Source of the DNA: Medicago truncatula
Taxonomy: Eukaryota; Streptophyta; Magnoliopsida; Fabales; Fabaceae
Direction of reading: 5' to 3'
NCBI RefSeq assembly: GCF_003473485.1
Contig: NC_053049.1
Span: 17,732,001 to 17,796,000 of the forward strand
Length of the DNA: 64,000 nucleotides
The notes below the pieces were generated by a model. The model searched no databases, had not been told where the DNA came from, and saw nothing but the letters and a program-made list of their open reading frames with translations. Below are positions 42,839 to 53,100 of this stretch, piece by piece (positions within the stretch are counted from its first letter, which is position 1; each line of letters starts with the position of its first letter). A program made the position numbers and the translations under genes.

Positions 42839-44757
42839 ATGGCTTATTTTCTACTACTAGCATCAATGATAGTTGGGATTGGAATGTCAGATTCATCCAA
42901 AGAGAAACAAGAATGCACAGCTCAATTAACAGGGCTAGCATCGTGCCTTCCCTATGTTGAAGGTGAAGGAAAAACTCCAGCACCAGATTGTTGTGATGGT
43001 CTCAAAACACTTCTCAAGACAAACAAGAAGTGTTTGTGTGTAATTATCAAAGATCGTAATGATCCTGATTTGGGTGGTATAGTTATTAATGTTACTCTCG
43101 CTTTGAATCTTCCAACAGTTTGTAATGCCCCTGCCAATATCTCTAAATGTCCTGGTAAATAAAGTTTTTCTATGTTACTTTATCAGAAGATTAGTCACTT
43201 TAGTCGCTGAACAGGAAATGTCGTCATTTTAGTTCATGAATGCAGATAAATTGTAAAATAGTCCCTGAATGTAGACTTTATTAGTCAATTTAGTTCCTGA
43301 ATGCAAACTCCGTTAGTCAATTTAGTCCTTAAATGTAGACTCCGTTAGTCACTTTAGTTCATGAAATTGACCAGCAGAGTCGACATTCATGGACTGTTTT
43401 GCAATTTCTCTGCATTCAGGGACTAAAATGACTACGTCTTTCTCATTCAGGGATTAAAATGATTAATTCCCCTTATTTATTTTTTATTTTTTTTGGTCAA
43501 GTATTCCCCTTACTTTATTTCATACTTTTATGATATAGAAATGAGTCAAATTGATTATGGGATATAACATAACATAAAAGAGATTTTTTTCTTGTTAATC
43601 TTTGAATTAGAGCTGCTGCACATGGATCCCAATTCAGCTGAGGCTCAAGTTTTTTATACATTAAACAATGGCTCCAGCAATATTAGTCCAAGTGCTGCAC
43701 CTAGTCCATCAGGTAATGATTGATATGAAACTTTGCTTATTATCATTATAAAGAAAATTAAGATTACAAAATTAATTATTATACACTAAATAATTGAAAA
43801 TACATCAACGCATGATCTCAAGATGTCTTCCTAATATAAATTTGTTTTATATTTTTTTTCTTTTTCAACACTGTTAAAAATATAGTTCTCTATTTTTTTT
43901 TTTAAATAAAAAAATCTATTTAATTTATCAATTATTATAAGTTAATATTATATTATAAATTATGGTCTATTGTGTTAAGCACTAATTAGTTGATGAATAA
44001 GTGCGATTGAACTATTCTTTCTAAATGGACCGTGATGGGTTGAATCATTTAGCTATTTAAATGTCATTCCATCAGACGTTTAGCTAATCCCGTATAGAAT
44101 ATCATCACTTTTAATGAATATGTGTCCCTGCCCTCAGTCGTTTAACTATTTAAACGTCATCCCATCAGACGGTTAAACATTCTGAACAGTACTCTGAAAA
44201 CCTAACGCTAAACGGAATGAGAGTAGTTATTCCTCTCATAACTTGATAGTTATGGCGGTAACCTAAACATACAAGGTACATAATTTCTTCTTCTTTATTT
44301 GTTACTGATGATATGCTATAACTTGTATCTAATAATCCATGGCTAAATCCTAAATCTTTTATCAATTTTATCATATGTATGTGACTAAACAAATATGCAA
44401 TATTTTATTTCTCAATAATTGTACATTTAATTCTTCAAAAATAAAATTATTCAATAATATTTAGTGAAAACCACTTAATTGTTATCGGGAAAAAATTAAG
44501 ATTATTCAATGAATAATAATAAAATTGTGGGGGCAGCAGTCTCTAATTGTATTATTTAATTAATAATAAGAAATCATGAGTGTCATTCATGTGTATATTA
44601 TGTGTCTGTAGATGGAGCAAGCAGCCAAGCAAGAAGTACAACACAGAAGAATGATGCATTCAGAAAAGAGAAGAGATTGATTGGTTTAGAGTTTTTGGCT
44701 ATTGGGGTTTTAGTTTGGTTTTTATTTGGCTCTGCTGCTGGAAACTTTTTCATTTGA
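42839..44757 (+). CDS. GPI-anchored lipid-transfer-type protein (LTPG), 3 exons
   Basis: Exons 42839-43154, 43611-43712 and 44612-44757 join in phase with GT-AG edges (187 residues). The ATG at 42839 has the plant context GCCATGGCT and directly precedes a signal peptide (MAYFLLLASMIVGIG); an upstream in-frame ATG at 42815 would add 8 residues. The mature part has the eight-cysteine pattern of lipid-transfer proteins: QEC..ASC..DCC..KCLC..VC..KC. Exon 2 adds a Ser/Pro linker (ISPSAAPSPS). Exon 3 ends with basic residues and a hydrophobic tail (LIGLEFLAIGVLVWFLFGSA), as expected for a GPI-anchor signal. Members sit outside the plasma membrane and help move cutin, suberin or wax lipids. The exact paralogue cannot be named. 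Intron 1 contains a repeat and a micro-insertion. Confidence 0.92.
43185..43465. repeat. Repeat with TTAGTCCCTGAATG-type words in LTPG intron 1
   Basis: Variants of TTAGTCAATTTAGTTCCTGA recur four or more times, and the right half carries the complement CATTCAGGGACTAAAATGA. The left end GTCACTTTAGTCGCTGAAC and right end CAGGGATTAAAATGAT are roughly inverted, suggesting a MITE about 280 bp long, fully within the intron. Confidence 0.65.
43466..43516. repeat. Micro-insertion with 10-bp or longer flanking duplication
   Basis: ATTCCCCTTA at 43466-43475 recurs at 43503-43512 and both continue with similar TTTATTT. The insert is T-rich and ends GGTCAAGT. Lies in LTPG intron 1. Confidence 0.6.
43713..44611 (+). 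other. LTPG intron 2
   Basis: 0.9 kb of AT-rich intron. Two near copies of TTTAGCTATTTAAATGTCAT and CATCAGACGxTTA occur at about 44048-44090 and 44143-44178, an imperfect 95-bp tandem duplication. Confidence 0.6.
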
Positions 44758-44924
44758 ATACCAATGTGAATATTGTTGATTATCATTTCCAAACACTTTC
44801 TCCCTTGAGGAAGTGTTCTCTTTTCTTGGTACATACGTACCATTGAAGTTTTCACTTTGTAAAAGTTATCACAACTAGTAAGCTGTAATTTTGTGTTTTT
44901 TTGTTTTTTTTTTAAATTAGATTA

Positions 44925-45250
44925 AAATATGTTTTTGGTTTATGCAAATATGGTCGGTTTGAGTTTTGATCCTTACAAAAAAATTTGTGATATGTCCTAG
45001 TAAATTTTTTTGTTTTTAAAAAGGAAAATGATAAATGAACAACCTTTTAGGTTGTCCACACCGTATTTTACTACGGTTAAGGCTACAAATCAAATTTTTT
45101 AATCATTCTTTATAATTTTGGGATGCGTGTCAGCCTTACTTGGTCAATGAAAAGGATACGGTGTGGAGAAAGTTTTTGGTTTTTGGTTGTTAAAATAACA
45201 GCACTCTTTTTAAAATGGTTCATGTGAGCTTGTATAGTGAGGATTTGACA
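44925..45250. repeat. Common 'AAAATATGTTTTTGGT' repeat, copy 1
   Basis: Begins TTAAAATATGTTTTTGGTTT and ends near GGATTTGACACATTTCTCC, with TTTTGATCCTTACAAAAA inside. It is interrupted at about 45035-45175 by a block bounded by CCACACCGTAT and ATACGGTGTGG, an inverted pair that may be a separate small element. Confidence 0.5.
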
Positions 45251-45357
45251 CATTTCTCCAAAGGTGGTCCTTGATTAATATGCTACCATACCAACATTAA
45301 ATATTAAACCAAGCCATCAATGACCTATAATCTATAAACACTCATAATTCATTTAAA

Positions 45358-45385
45358 CTAGATCGCCGACCTGTGCGATGCACGG
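45358..45385 (-). other. Helitron-type 3' terminus
   Basis: The minus strand reads GACCCGTGCATCGCACAGGTC, a near-perfect hairpin, then 7 nt, CTAG (ending at 45358) and T. It is almost identical in form to the terminus at 2993, in the same orientation. The matching 5' end was not identified; no RPA-like coding is seen in the next kilobase. Confidence 0.5.
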
Positions 45386-45689
45386 GTCTTATCGATTAAA
45401 ACATGCACAAATAAGTTATACCATAATAAAAAATAAATAGTGAAATAAGTCATATGATAAAAAATGTATTACAATAGTCATATCATCTTGACATTAATAT
45501 ATTTTGAAAATCATACATTACAAAATACTTCTCTATAAACGACATTAAATTTAGCGTTTTAACCATCTTTATCAGTTATCAGTATTTTTAACTCATTTTA
45601 TTTTTTACTTTTTGACATATTTAACCAATCTCTTGAAATAACTCTTGTTATTAGTCATTGTAAGTATAAAACAACTATAATAAAAAATG

Positions 45690-45960
45690 TCTCCTTTGAG
45701 ACTTGATCCAAACCTTATTAATGTTTTGCTAAAATGAATTTGGGTTTTGGTCCCTGGTAAAACAAATTTTTGAAAAACGTCCTTGCAAAAAAATTTGTTT
45801 TTTAAAATAGTCCCTGAGCCCACTTTCTTGTTGATTTGTCCCATTTCTGCCTATGTGGCAGATGTTGATTGTGTAATGTTGGCCACGTGTCATCCAGTTG
45901 GCAATTATTTATTTTAAAAAAACAGAATATATTTTATATTTTTGAAATCAAAAAAACAAA
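45690..45960. repeat. Common 'GGTCCCTG' repeat, copy 2
   Basis: Contains TTGGGTTTTGGTCCCTGG, AAAATAGTCCCTGAGCCC and GGCCACGTGTCA, the vocabulary of the same widespread legume repeat as at 44925. No coding. Confidence 0.45.
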
Positions 45961-46161
45961 TTAATCATATTCATCTTCCATTGTTCATTCATCTTCTTCT
46001 TCTCCTGAAAAAACGATTGCAACATGTATAGATTTACAGACTAACTTGAAACCCCTCCTATCAAATATCATCAAGGGCAGACGAATTGCGTTACCAGAGA
46101 AGACATAGCAACTATGAAATCTAAAACACAGCAACAACAATCTGTTACCAGTCAAGATACC

Positions 46162-46230
46162 CAGGGCCGGCCCTAGGGCATAGGTCGCGAACCCATGCCA
46201 GTAGGGGGCCCAAATTTTTTTTTTAGGTGG
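46162..46230. repeat. GGGCC-family repeat with 12-bp palindrome
   Basis: AGGGCCGGCCCT at 46163-46174 is a perfect palindrome, followed by ACCCATGCC and a GGGGGCCCAAAT tract. This matches a common degraded plant repeat; a sister fragment with CAGGGCCAGCCCTAGG is at 49964-49979. Confidence 0.6.
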
Positions 46231-46358
46231 GGGGTGTATATAGAAATAGTTGGATTTTGGGGTGTCTATATAGCAAAATTCTCTGACAAGGACCAAACTT
46301 TGACATGATTAAGGAATGGGCGAAATCTGTTAATGTTTTTGCCCCTTTTAGTGAGATT

Positions 46359-46361
<3 letters not shown>

Positions 46362-46416
<55 letters not shown>
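46362..46416. repeat. (AT)n microsatellite
   Basis: Uninterrupted TA run of about 55 bp. Confidence 0.95.
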
Positions 46417-46419
<3 letters not shown>

Positions 46420-46541
46420 ATGTAGCAGAAACATTTCTATATACACCCTCCTATAAAAAAAATTAGTTGTTCTTAATAATATGCTCAAAAATTTATTATC
46501 GAAGAAATTGATGATATTTTTTTGGACCTTTTGTTCCTAAT

Positions 46542-46593
46542 AATGTTCTTCACTAATATTTCCTTCAAAAAAAAAATGTTCTTCACTAATATT
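46542..46593. repeat. Micro-insertion with perfect 19-bp flanking duplication
   Basis: AATGTTCTTCACTAATATT at 46542-46560 is repeated exactly at 46575-46593. The 14-bp insert is TCCTTC plus an A run, i.e. the plus-strand form of the poly(T)-GAAGGA type inserts elsewhere. Best single example of the family. Confidence 0.8.
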
Positions 46594-46985
46594 ATAAATA
46601 ACGAAGATATTTATTATCCAACAGACCAACCAACATCTCTAGAAACAAGTAAAGTTACCCTCTTTTTCAGAGGAAAGAAAAGCAAAAGCAACATAATGTG
46701 TCTTGTAGGTAGAGGTAACACCAACTATCTCAAATAATGGCATTATGTACAAGTTGGTTTTATAAGTGGAATCCATGACCAAAACGGTCGGATAAGTGTT
46801 AAGCAAATTAATAGACTTTGGATAAGCAAAAAATTTGTCTTAAAGAATGATTTTTTTCACAATTTATTCTTGTGAAATAGACATATTTATGTTTCTCCAA
46901 CTTCGCAATCAATTATTGCATCTCCATCTTGTCACTTCTTATAGACTTTCTATATCTACACCGTGCATTGCACACTTGTTTTATA
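46594..46985. other. Spacer, no gene seen
   Basis: A hairpin-like ACCGTGCATTGCACAC at about 46961 resembles the Helitron hairpins, but no CTRR end follows. Nothing else. Confidence 0.35.
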
Positions 46986-47241
46986 TTCGTTAAACTTTCT
47001 TTATTTTTTCCTTCAAATCCATCAAAATATTCAGAGGCAACGCCAAGTTCTTTGTCATGTCAACAAATTTTTTCTTCTCCTCCTCTTTAAGTCTACCCGC
47101 AAGAAGGTGACCGTCTAATCTTGACTCCAAATCATGGTTGTGAACTCCATTAAGAATGGCCAACCACCATTCACGTCTTATTCTCAAAGTAACCACGCAT
47201 CCTAATCGGAAAATCACATTTGCTTGAGCTCGTGCCTTCAT
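46986..47241 (-). pseudogene. MULE/FAR1-type DNA-binding fragment
   Basis: The minus frame reads GCVVTLRIRREWWLAILNGV, HNHDLESRLDGHLLAGRLKE and EEKKKFVDMTKNLALPLNIL. REWW-x7-GVHNHxL-x-GHxxAGRL is the FAR1/WRKY-GCM1 region of Mutator-like transposases. No transposase core is present, and upstream (47242-47400) only frame-broken traces (KCDC-like) can be read. A transposon scrap. Confidence 0.7.
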
Positions 47242-47493
47242 GTTTCAATTTCTTCATCGTCTTTGGTGGCTTGTATACACCACTCTTTTCACATTGCAAT
47301 GTCAATATTGGATTTATCTATAGATATAGTAATTCCGCCTTTGCCGCTTGTTGACGAACCCAATCAAGAAAATCATCTCGCACTCGCCATCTATCCTTAG
47401 TGAAAAAAACGACACAATGTTTACTTCATTATAACGAAGCTTGGAAACACCGATAGGTTTTGCTTCAACAGAAGTTTCTATGGAAGATTTGAA

Positions 47494-48060
47494 TCAACGA
47501 AGCTTCAATGAAGGTTTGACATCAACGGAAGCTTCAATGATTGTCGGTTTCAACTCAACATCATCATCCACCACATTTTCAACCATCACTATATCCATCG
47601 AATAAAAAATAACAAAGGAAAAAATTATAAATAAAAAAACAAAATTGGGGCCAAAATTCAAACGCTGACCCCCCCCCCCCCCACGCAAGTTAACACACAT
47701 CATATACTCATCGTGAGTTAACTCATGTAGGCACCTCAGCAGGAGTTAACTCACACTACGTGTACGGCTTCAAAAATGACGAACCACACAGAAAAATCAG
47801 CAAAAATTAAAGGTTTAAGATGATGTATTACCTTATTTTTTACGTTTAATGAACGTATAAACTTGCTTCGTGACGATTTCTAATGATTTGAGCTCAAACT
47901 TTTTCACCAAAAATTCGCACTTTTGGATATTTTGGAGGTGAAGAGGGAAAGAAGTGTTAGCCTAAAAACAGAAAAGGATCGCAACATAAGTTAACTCACA
48001 TTAAAAGTTAAGTCAAATCATGTTGAGTACCAAGCGTGAGTTGAGTTAACTCCGGCCGGA
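47494..48060. repeat. Cluster of GTTAACTC palindromes and a C run
   Basis: GAGTTAACTC or close variants occur at about 47714, 47736, 47990 and 48038, with half sites between. A run of 14 C lies at 47669-47682. No coding on either strand is convincing. Confidence 0.5.
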
Positions 48061-48094
48061 TTTATTTATGGAAAATTGAGGCGATAATGAGCAA

Positions 48095-48355
48095 AATGAA
48101 AAGTGGAAAGAGCAATATTCATTTTATTTTGTGAACGTATATATTTGATCTGCTCTTTGCTTTGCATTGCATCTTCTCTACGTCTTACTGCAGCAGAGCC
48201 AGAGTGTACACGTGTTTCATGGATTCTCAAAATTGCATTCATTCATTCCATTAACATTGCTTACTGCAAGTGGAAGAAATTCATAAACACTCTCAGATCC
48301 AAATCTTCGTCACCGATTCGGATCTCACCAATTCAATTCGTCCATGCGTTTCAGG
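48095..48355 (+). other. Exon-like stretch with splice donor
   Basis: Balanced composition in an AT-rich area, ending TTTCAG|GTTAGT at about 48352. It could be the first, largely untranslated exon of a gene broken by the LINE at 48571. Product unknown. Confidence 0.25.
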
Positions 48356-48570
48356 TTAGTAATCAAAATTCACTTGTCAGTGAAATTGTTTAGCACCAAT
48401 CCAATTGATTTCTAATTTTTCTGGCATTATTAGTATTAGTTATTCATATTTTACAATTGAGTTTATTCAGAACACATTCCCAATTTTATCAAACAAACTT
48501 ATAAGCTAGTACAATAAGCTATAAGCTATAGCTTATTTGTGACTTATTTTGTGTTGATTTCATGTGTTTT

Positions 48571-49234
48571 GTGGGATAAAGCCAAGGAGGGGTCAAACTA
48601 TAAACCATCTTTTTCTCCATTGTGAGGTGACGAGTGCCATTTGGATGGAGGTAATGAAATGACTGGGCTTCACTTTCATTAATCCTCCGAACTTGTTTGT
48701 TCATGGGAGTGTTGGACCTTGTAGGAGAGGAATAAGAAAATTCGTTCGGCTTTTTGGTTAATTTGGCAATCTAGAAATGGGATTATTTTTAAAAATGAGT
48801 TGAGAAAAGTTGAGGAAATCAAAGTGCTATTTTGGCTTTGGAGTTTGAGTAGACTAAAAATTCCAACGTGTTTGTATTACGAATGGTGCTGGAATCCAAA
48901 AGAGAATTTTTAATAAGGTAGTGGTGAGTAATAGGTGGCCTTGATTGTTGTTTAGTGTTGCTGCCTGCTGTTGTTTCATTTTTCTTTTTGGACTGGGAGT
49001 GATGCAGTTTAGTCCCTAGAGGCAGTGTTGTTGTGTAGTGTTCTGGTGCTACTGCTGGCCAGGAATTTTTTGCTTCAATGACACCGTTCTTGGTTTTGTT
49101 TTGGCAATTTGGGTGTATTCTGGGAGGACTTGTTTTGGTCCGGCCCATCTCTTGCTGTTTCCTCTTTGCACTAGCTTATACTTCTTGTATGGTAGATTGC
49201 TTAATAATTTTTGCTGATTAAAAAAAAAAAAAAA
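48571..49234 (+). mobile_element. 5'-truncated L1-type LINE, 3' end with poly(A)
   Basis: The first frame reads RGQTINHLFLHCEVTSAIWM and EVMKWLGFTFINPPNLFVHG, the zinc-binding region that follows reverse transcriptase. After a frame change come WQSRNGIIFKNELRKVEEIK, VLFWLWSLSR and YYEWCWNPKENF. A G/T-rich UTR and an A run at 49220-49234 close the element. Same 3' family as the one at 13639. No target duplication found. Confidence 0.8.
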
Positions 49235-49458
49235 TTAACATTATGAATCCAATATCAAAATAGTTATCCTTGTAACTAACTATTTACCTACAAGTTTCTT
49301 CACTTCCTCTAATCACCACACTTTACACAATTGAACCGAATATTTTATTTTCCGGGTAGGTATTTAAAATCTCAACTTAAAAGAGATTCTTGGTTTGTTC
49401 AATTTGTTCTCTGGCATGTTTGTTATTAATTACGTGTTTTATGTTTTCAGGACATTTT

Positions 49459-49511
49459 AAGTAGTGGAGTAAAATGCGTCAAAAAAACAAAAAAAAAAGT
49501 AGTGAAATAAA
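49459..49511. repeat. Micro-insertion with about 15-bp flanking duplication
   Basis: AAGTAGTGGAGTAAA (49459-49473) and AAGTAGTGAAATAAA (49497-49511), two differences, flank a 23-bp insert ATGCGTC plus A run. Confidence 0.6.
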
Positions 49512-49512
49512 C

Positions 49513-49832
49513 TTTAACAGTCTAACTGCAGTGGTTAACTTGTCCCACATTGAAAAAATTTAAGTTATAGGGAGGAGGATTGCCTGTAGTAAATCAATTC
49601 CAAATGGAAACAATAGTGCCTAATCTTTTGATTGAGCTGGACTATAAACGCGTGCTTATATCTTTAACGGTCTAACTGCAGTCGTTATTCTTTCTAAAAA
49701 AATATAACTTGTCCCACATTGAAAAAATTTAAGTTATAGGGAGGAGGATTGCCTGTAGTAAATAAATTCCAAATGGAAACGCAATAGTGCCTAATCTTTT
49801 GATTGGGCTAGACTATAGACGTGTGCTTATAT
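49513..49832. repeat. Tandem duplication of about 150 bp
   Basis: Units at 49513-49661 and 49662-49832 share GTCTAACTGCAGT, ACTTGTCCCACATTGAAAAA, TATAGGGAGGAGGATTGCCT and GTGCTTATATCT. The second unit has about 17 extra bases (TCTTTCT plus A run) after GTCGTTAT. TCCCACATTG resembles the upstream element of plant snRNA genes, but no snRNA body is recognised; an LTR-derived repeat is an alternative. Confidence 0.85.
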
Positions 49833-49869
49833 CTTTTTTTTTTTGTTTTCCTTCTGCTGTCTAATATTA

Positions 49870-49979
49870 TGATATGATTATGATTTGGCCGAGCTATAAG
49901 GCAAAATAATTTTGAGCCCCTTATCTTGTGAGGCCTTGTGCAGTGAGCCTGGTTGCACCTACGCAGGGCCAGCCCTAGG
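49870..49979. repeat. GGGCC-family repeat fragment
   Basis: Contains TTGAGCCCCTTATCTTGTGA and ends CAGGGCCAGCCCTAGG. Related to 31676-31755 and 46162-46230, probably in opposite orientation to the latter. Confidence 0.5.
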
Positions 49980-50185
49980 TTTATATTCAATGGTTAGGTA
50001 CTTGTTTTTTTGCTGATATCTGTTTCTCTATGTTACAGGCATATATTCAACCGAATTAACTGAGTTAACTAATTTCAACCGGTTCCACGAACCAGTTTTT
50101 AAAACACCGGTAACAGTATATGCAAATCTCCAATTAAGGTTACACAGGACACAACAACCTCCGAAGAAAACAAAAAAATAAAATA

Positions 50186-53100
50186 ATGGGAACACGAAAG
50201 AGACTCATCTCTCCAACAGAACCTTCTCCTGATCCAAAACAAACCACCACACAGGACAAACCTCTACAACAACAAACCACCGACCCACCAATTGCGCCTC
50301 CCAAATGGGGTTTTCTTTTCAAGCTCTCTCTCTTTTCCATCCCTTACTTCTACCTCATCTTTTTCCATTTCACCATCGATTCCCACCTTCGAAGATCCAT
50401 CATCATCAATGCTGGATTGAGTCTTGCCGGGTTCTTTGTTACTGTAAGAATGATCCCTGTTGCTTCTAGATACGTTCTTAAACGGAGTCTCTTTGGCTAT
50501 GATATTAATAAGAAGGGCACTCCTCAGGGTAATATTAAAGTGTGAGTCTTTCTACAATTCTTTACATTGATTTTGTGTTATTGTATTGATTAATGAAGTG
50601 GGTATGTCTAAGATTTTAATAATCATGTGTTAGCTGTGTTTTGTTTATCATTGCTGTTTTCAATGTATTGAAAATTCAGCATTTTTGTTGGCTTTAGGTT
50701 CAGTTTAGGATCAAAATTTCAGTTTTATATTTATGCATATTTTCTCTTTTATAATCAAGTGTGCATCTATTTATTTGTTTTGACCCTGTTTGGATAAACA
50801 ACTTTATTTTATTTTTTTACAAAAGCAAAATGAACAACTAAAATATGCTACAAGCGTGTATCTAGTAAATGTTTATGTATGAGCTATTATTATAAATATA
50901 ACAAAACATAGAATGAAATCATAATGTTTTCATAAGTTATTTGGGAGATCTTATGCAAATAAGCTCAAAAAAAACACATGGAAATGTCATAAATTAGTTC
51001 CATAAACTCTCACAAGTGCTTATGTTAGTAGATAAGATCAAATAAGTCAATCCAAACAAGCCTAAGTATAGGTGTTCCTTCACTTTAGAGATTGTTGTAC
51101 TAAAATATGAGGTTTATGAAAACTCCATGTGGAGGTTTAAGCTCCTCTTTTGATCATATGCATGTTTTCACCAATTGTTCATCATATCCTTTTGGATTTT
51201 TTTATGTTGAGTATTAGTCTGGGTTTCTCTCAGTGGCAAGAGCTTAGCATTGTAACCTCAAGGTACTGAGTTTAAATACCCTCTGGGACAGTTAAAGCAT
51301 GACCATTAGTGTCACTTTAATAAAACTTTCCCATTTTCCCAATTTTAAAAAAAAAAAATTATGGGCTTCTCTCTCTTTGAACTTTGAATTCTGATACATG
51401 TATTGTAAAACATTTTTGATGTTACTATTTACCCAACCAATTATGCTATTTGATAATTCTGTAAGTATGGGTATGTAAATTATAGTCATACAGATTGTTC
51501 ACTTAGAAGTTAGAATACTTTTTTTACTGAGTCGTTGAATTGATATGATTATATTTTCCCTTTATCATTGGAATTCTTGAAAGTGGCATCTTCATTTTAG
51601 ATTTAAATTTCTTACATATAATAATAAGAGTGTGCTTGTCACAATGACTAGTGGTTTAATTTAATCATCAACTAATATGCTTGAAACTCATGGCACATAG
51701 AGATTGAAACGCTCCAGTGTACTGTGGAAGAAAGAGTATCTCCTTTGGTTAAAATATTAAATTGAAGAGTAGGATAAATATTATTATTTTTCTTCAGTAA
51801 AAGTTATGAAATTGAAGCTAAGAAGTTCAATTAGAGAACAAAACTTAACCTAGGGTGCATATGGTTTATGTATGCCATGCATGCATAGCAAGAAATAGAA
51901 TTCTATTCAACTAAATAAATTTTTGGTACTAAGTTTTGACTGTACTACATGTTTTAATGCAGGCCTGAGTCATTGGGTATAGTTGTTGGTATTGTCTTCT
52001 TGGTTGTGGCAATCTTATTTCAGTATTTCAATTTCACAGCAGATTCCAACGTAAGTATATTTTGTAAGTTACAAACAACAAGTATGGCAATCAAACTACT
52101 TAGTAACATGGTTTTAAATTGCGGTTGTGGTTATTCTGCAAACTTTTATATGGCAACAAAATTCAACCAATCCAGTCGAAATTGCGGTTTCAGAGACCTC
52201 AAAATCCTTTATATTGCGCCTGCAATTTCAGTTATGTACCACAATTTAAAACCATGATCAATACAATATATCTTGAGAATGATATCAATAGAATAATGGA
52301 GCATTTAAATATGTCAGCAATTATGATTTTGCAGTGGCTTGTTGAGTACAATGCTGCTTTAGCATGCGTATGTTTCATGACATTGCTTGGATTTGTTGAT
52401 GATGTCCTTGATGTCCCTTGGAGAGTGTGAGTATACAAGTTTTCGTTATTTTCTTCCAGGATTTGTTCATGTCAACTAATAGAATAGTTTCGTTTTTTAT
52501 TTAATGTCGATGTAAAGAACAGAAAATTACTACTTCCATCAATTGCTGCACTCCCTTTGTTAATGGCATATGCGGGACACACAACCATAGTTATACCAAA
52601 ACCACTTGTCCCACACATTGGCATAGAGATTTTGGATCTTGGTAAGCTTTCGATACCTCTATGCAAATGACGCTTGAAGAGATGCTAATTACAATAAAAT
52701 CTCACTACCTTGACTTTTTTTTAACGACGCAGGATGGATATATAAACTATATATGGGACTATTGGCTGTTTTCTGCACAAATTCAATCAATATACATGCT
52801 GGACTAAACGGACTTGAAGTTGGACAGACAGTGGTTATTACATATGCTGTAAGTTGAAAAGCTTGTAAAAGTGAATATGATAGATTTTGATCTTAGAAAA
52901 TGATTCATACTGTGGATCTGCAGATTCTGATACACAATATTATGCAAATTGGAGCGTCAACTGATCCAGAATATAAGCTAGCACATGCATTCTCCATTTA
53001 CTTGGTGCAGCCATTGCTAGCTACCTCTTTGGCTTTACTTTCTTACAATTGGTATTTAATAGTGTATCTTTATCATTTTATTTGAGACCTTATATTCACA

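Noticed and set aside
46957-46985. A fourth Helitron 3' end
   Set aside because: A hairpin (ACCGTGCATTGCACAC) exists but no CTRR|T follows at the proper distance on either strand.
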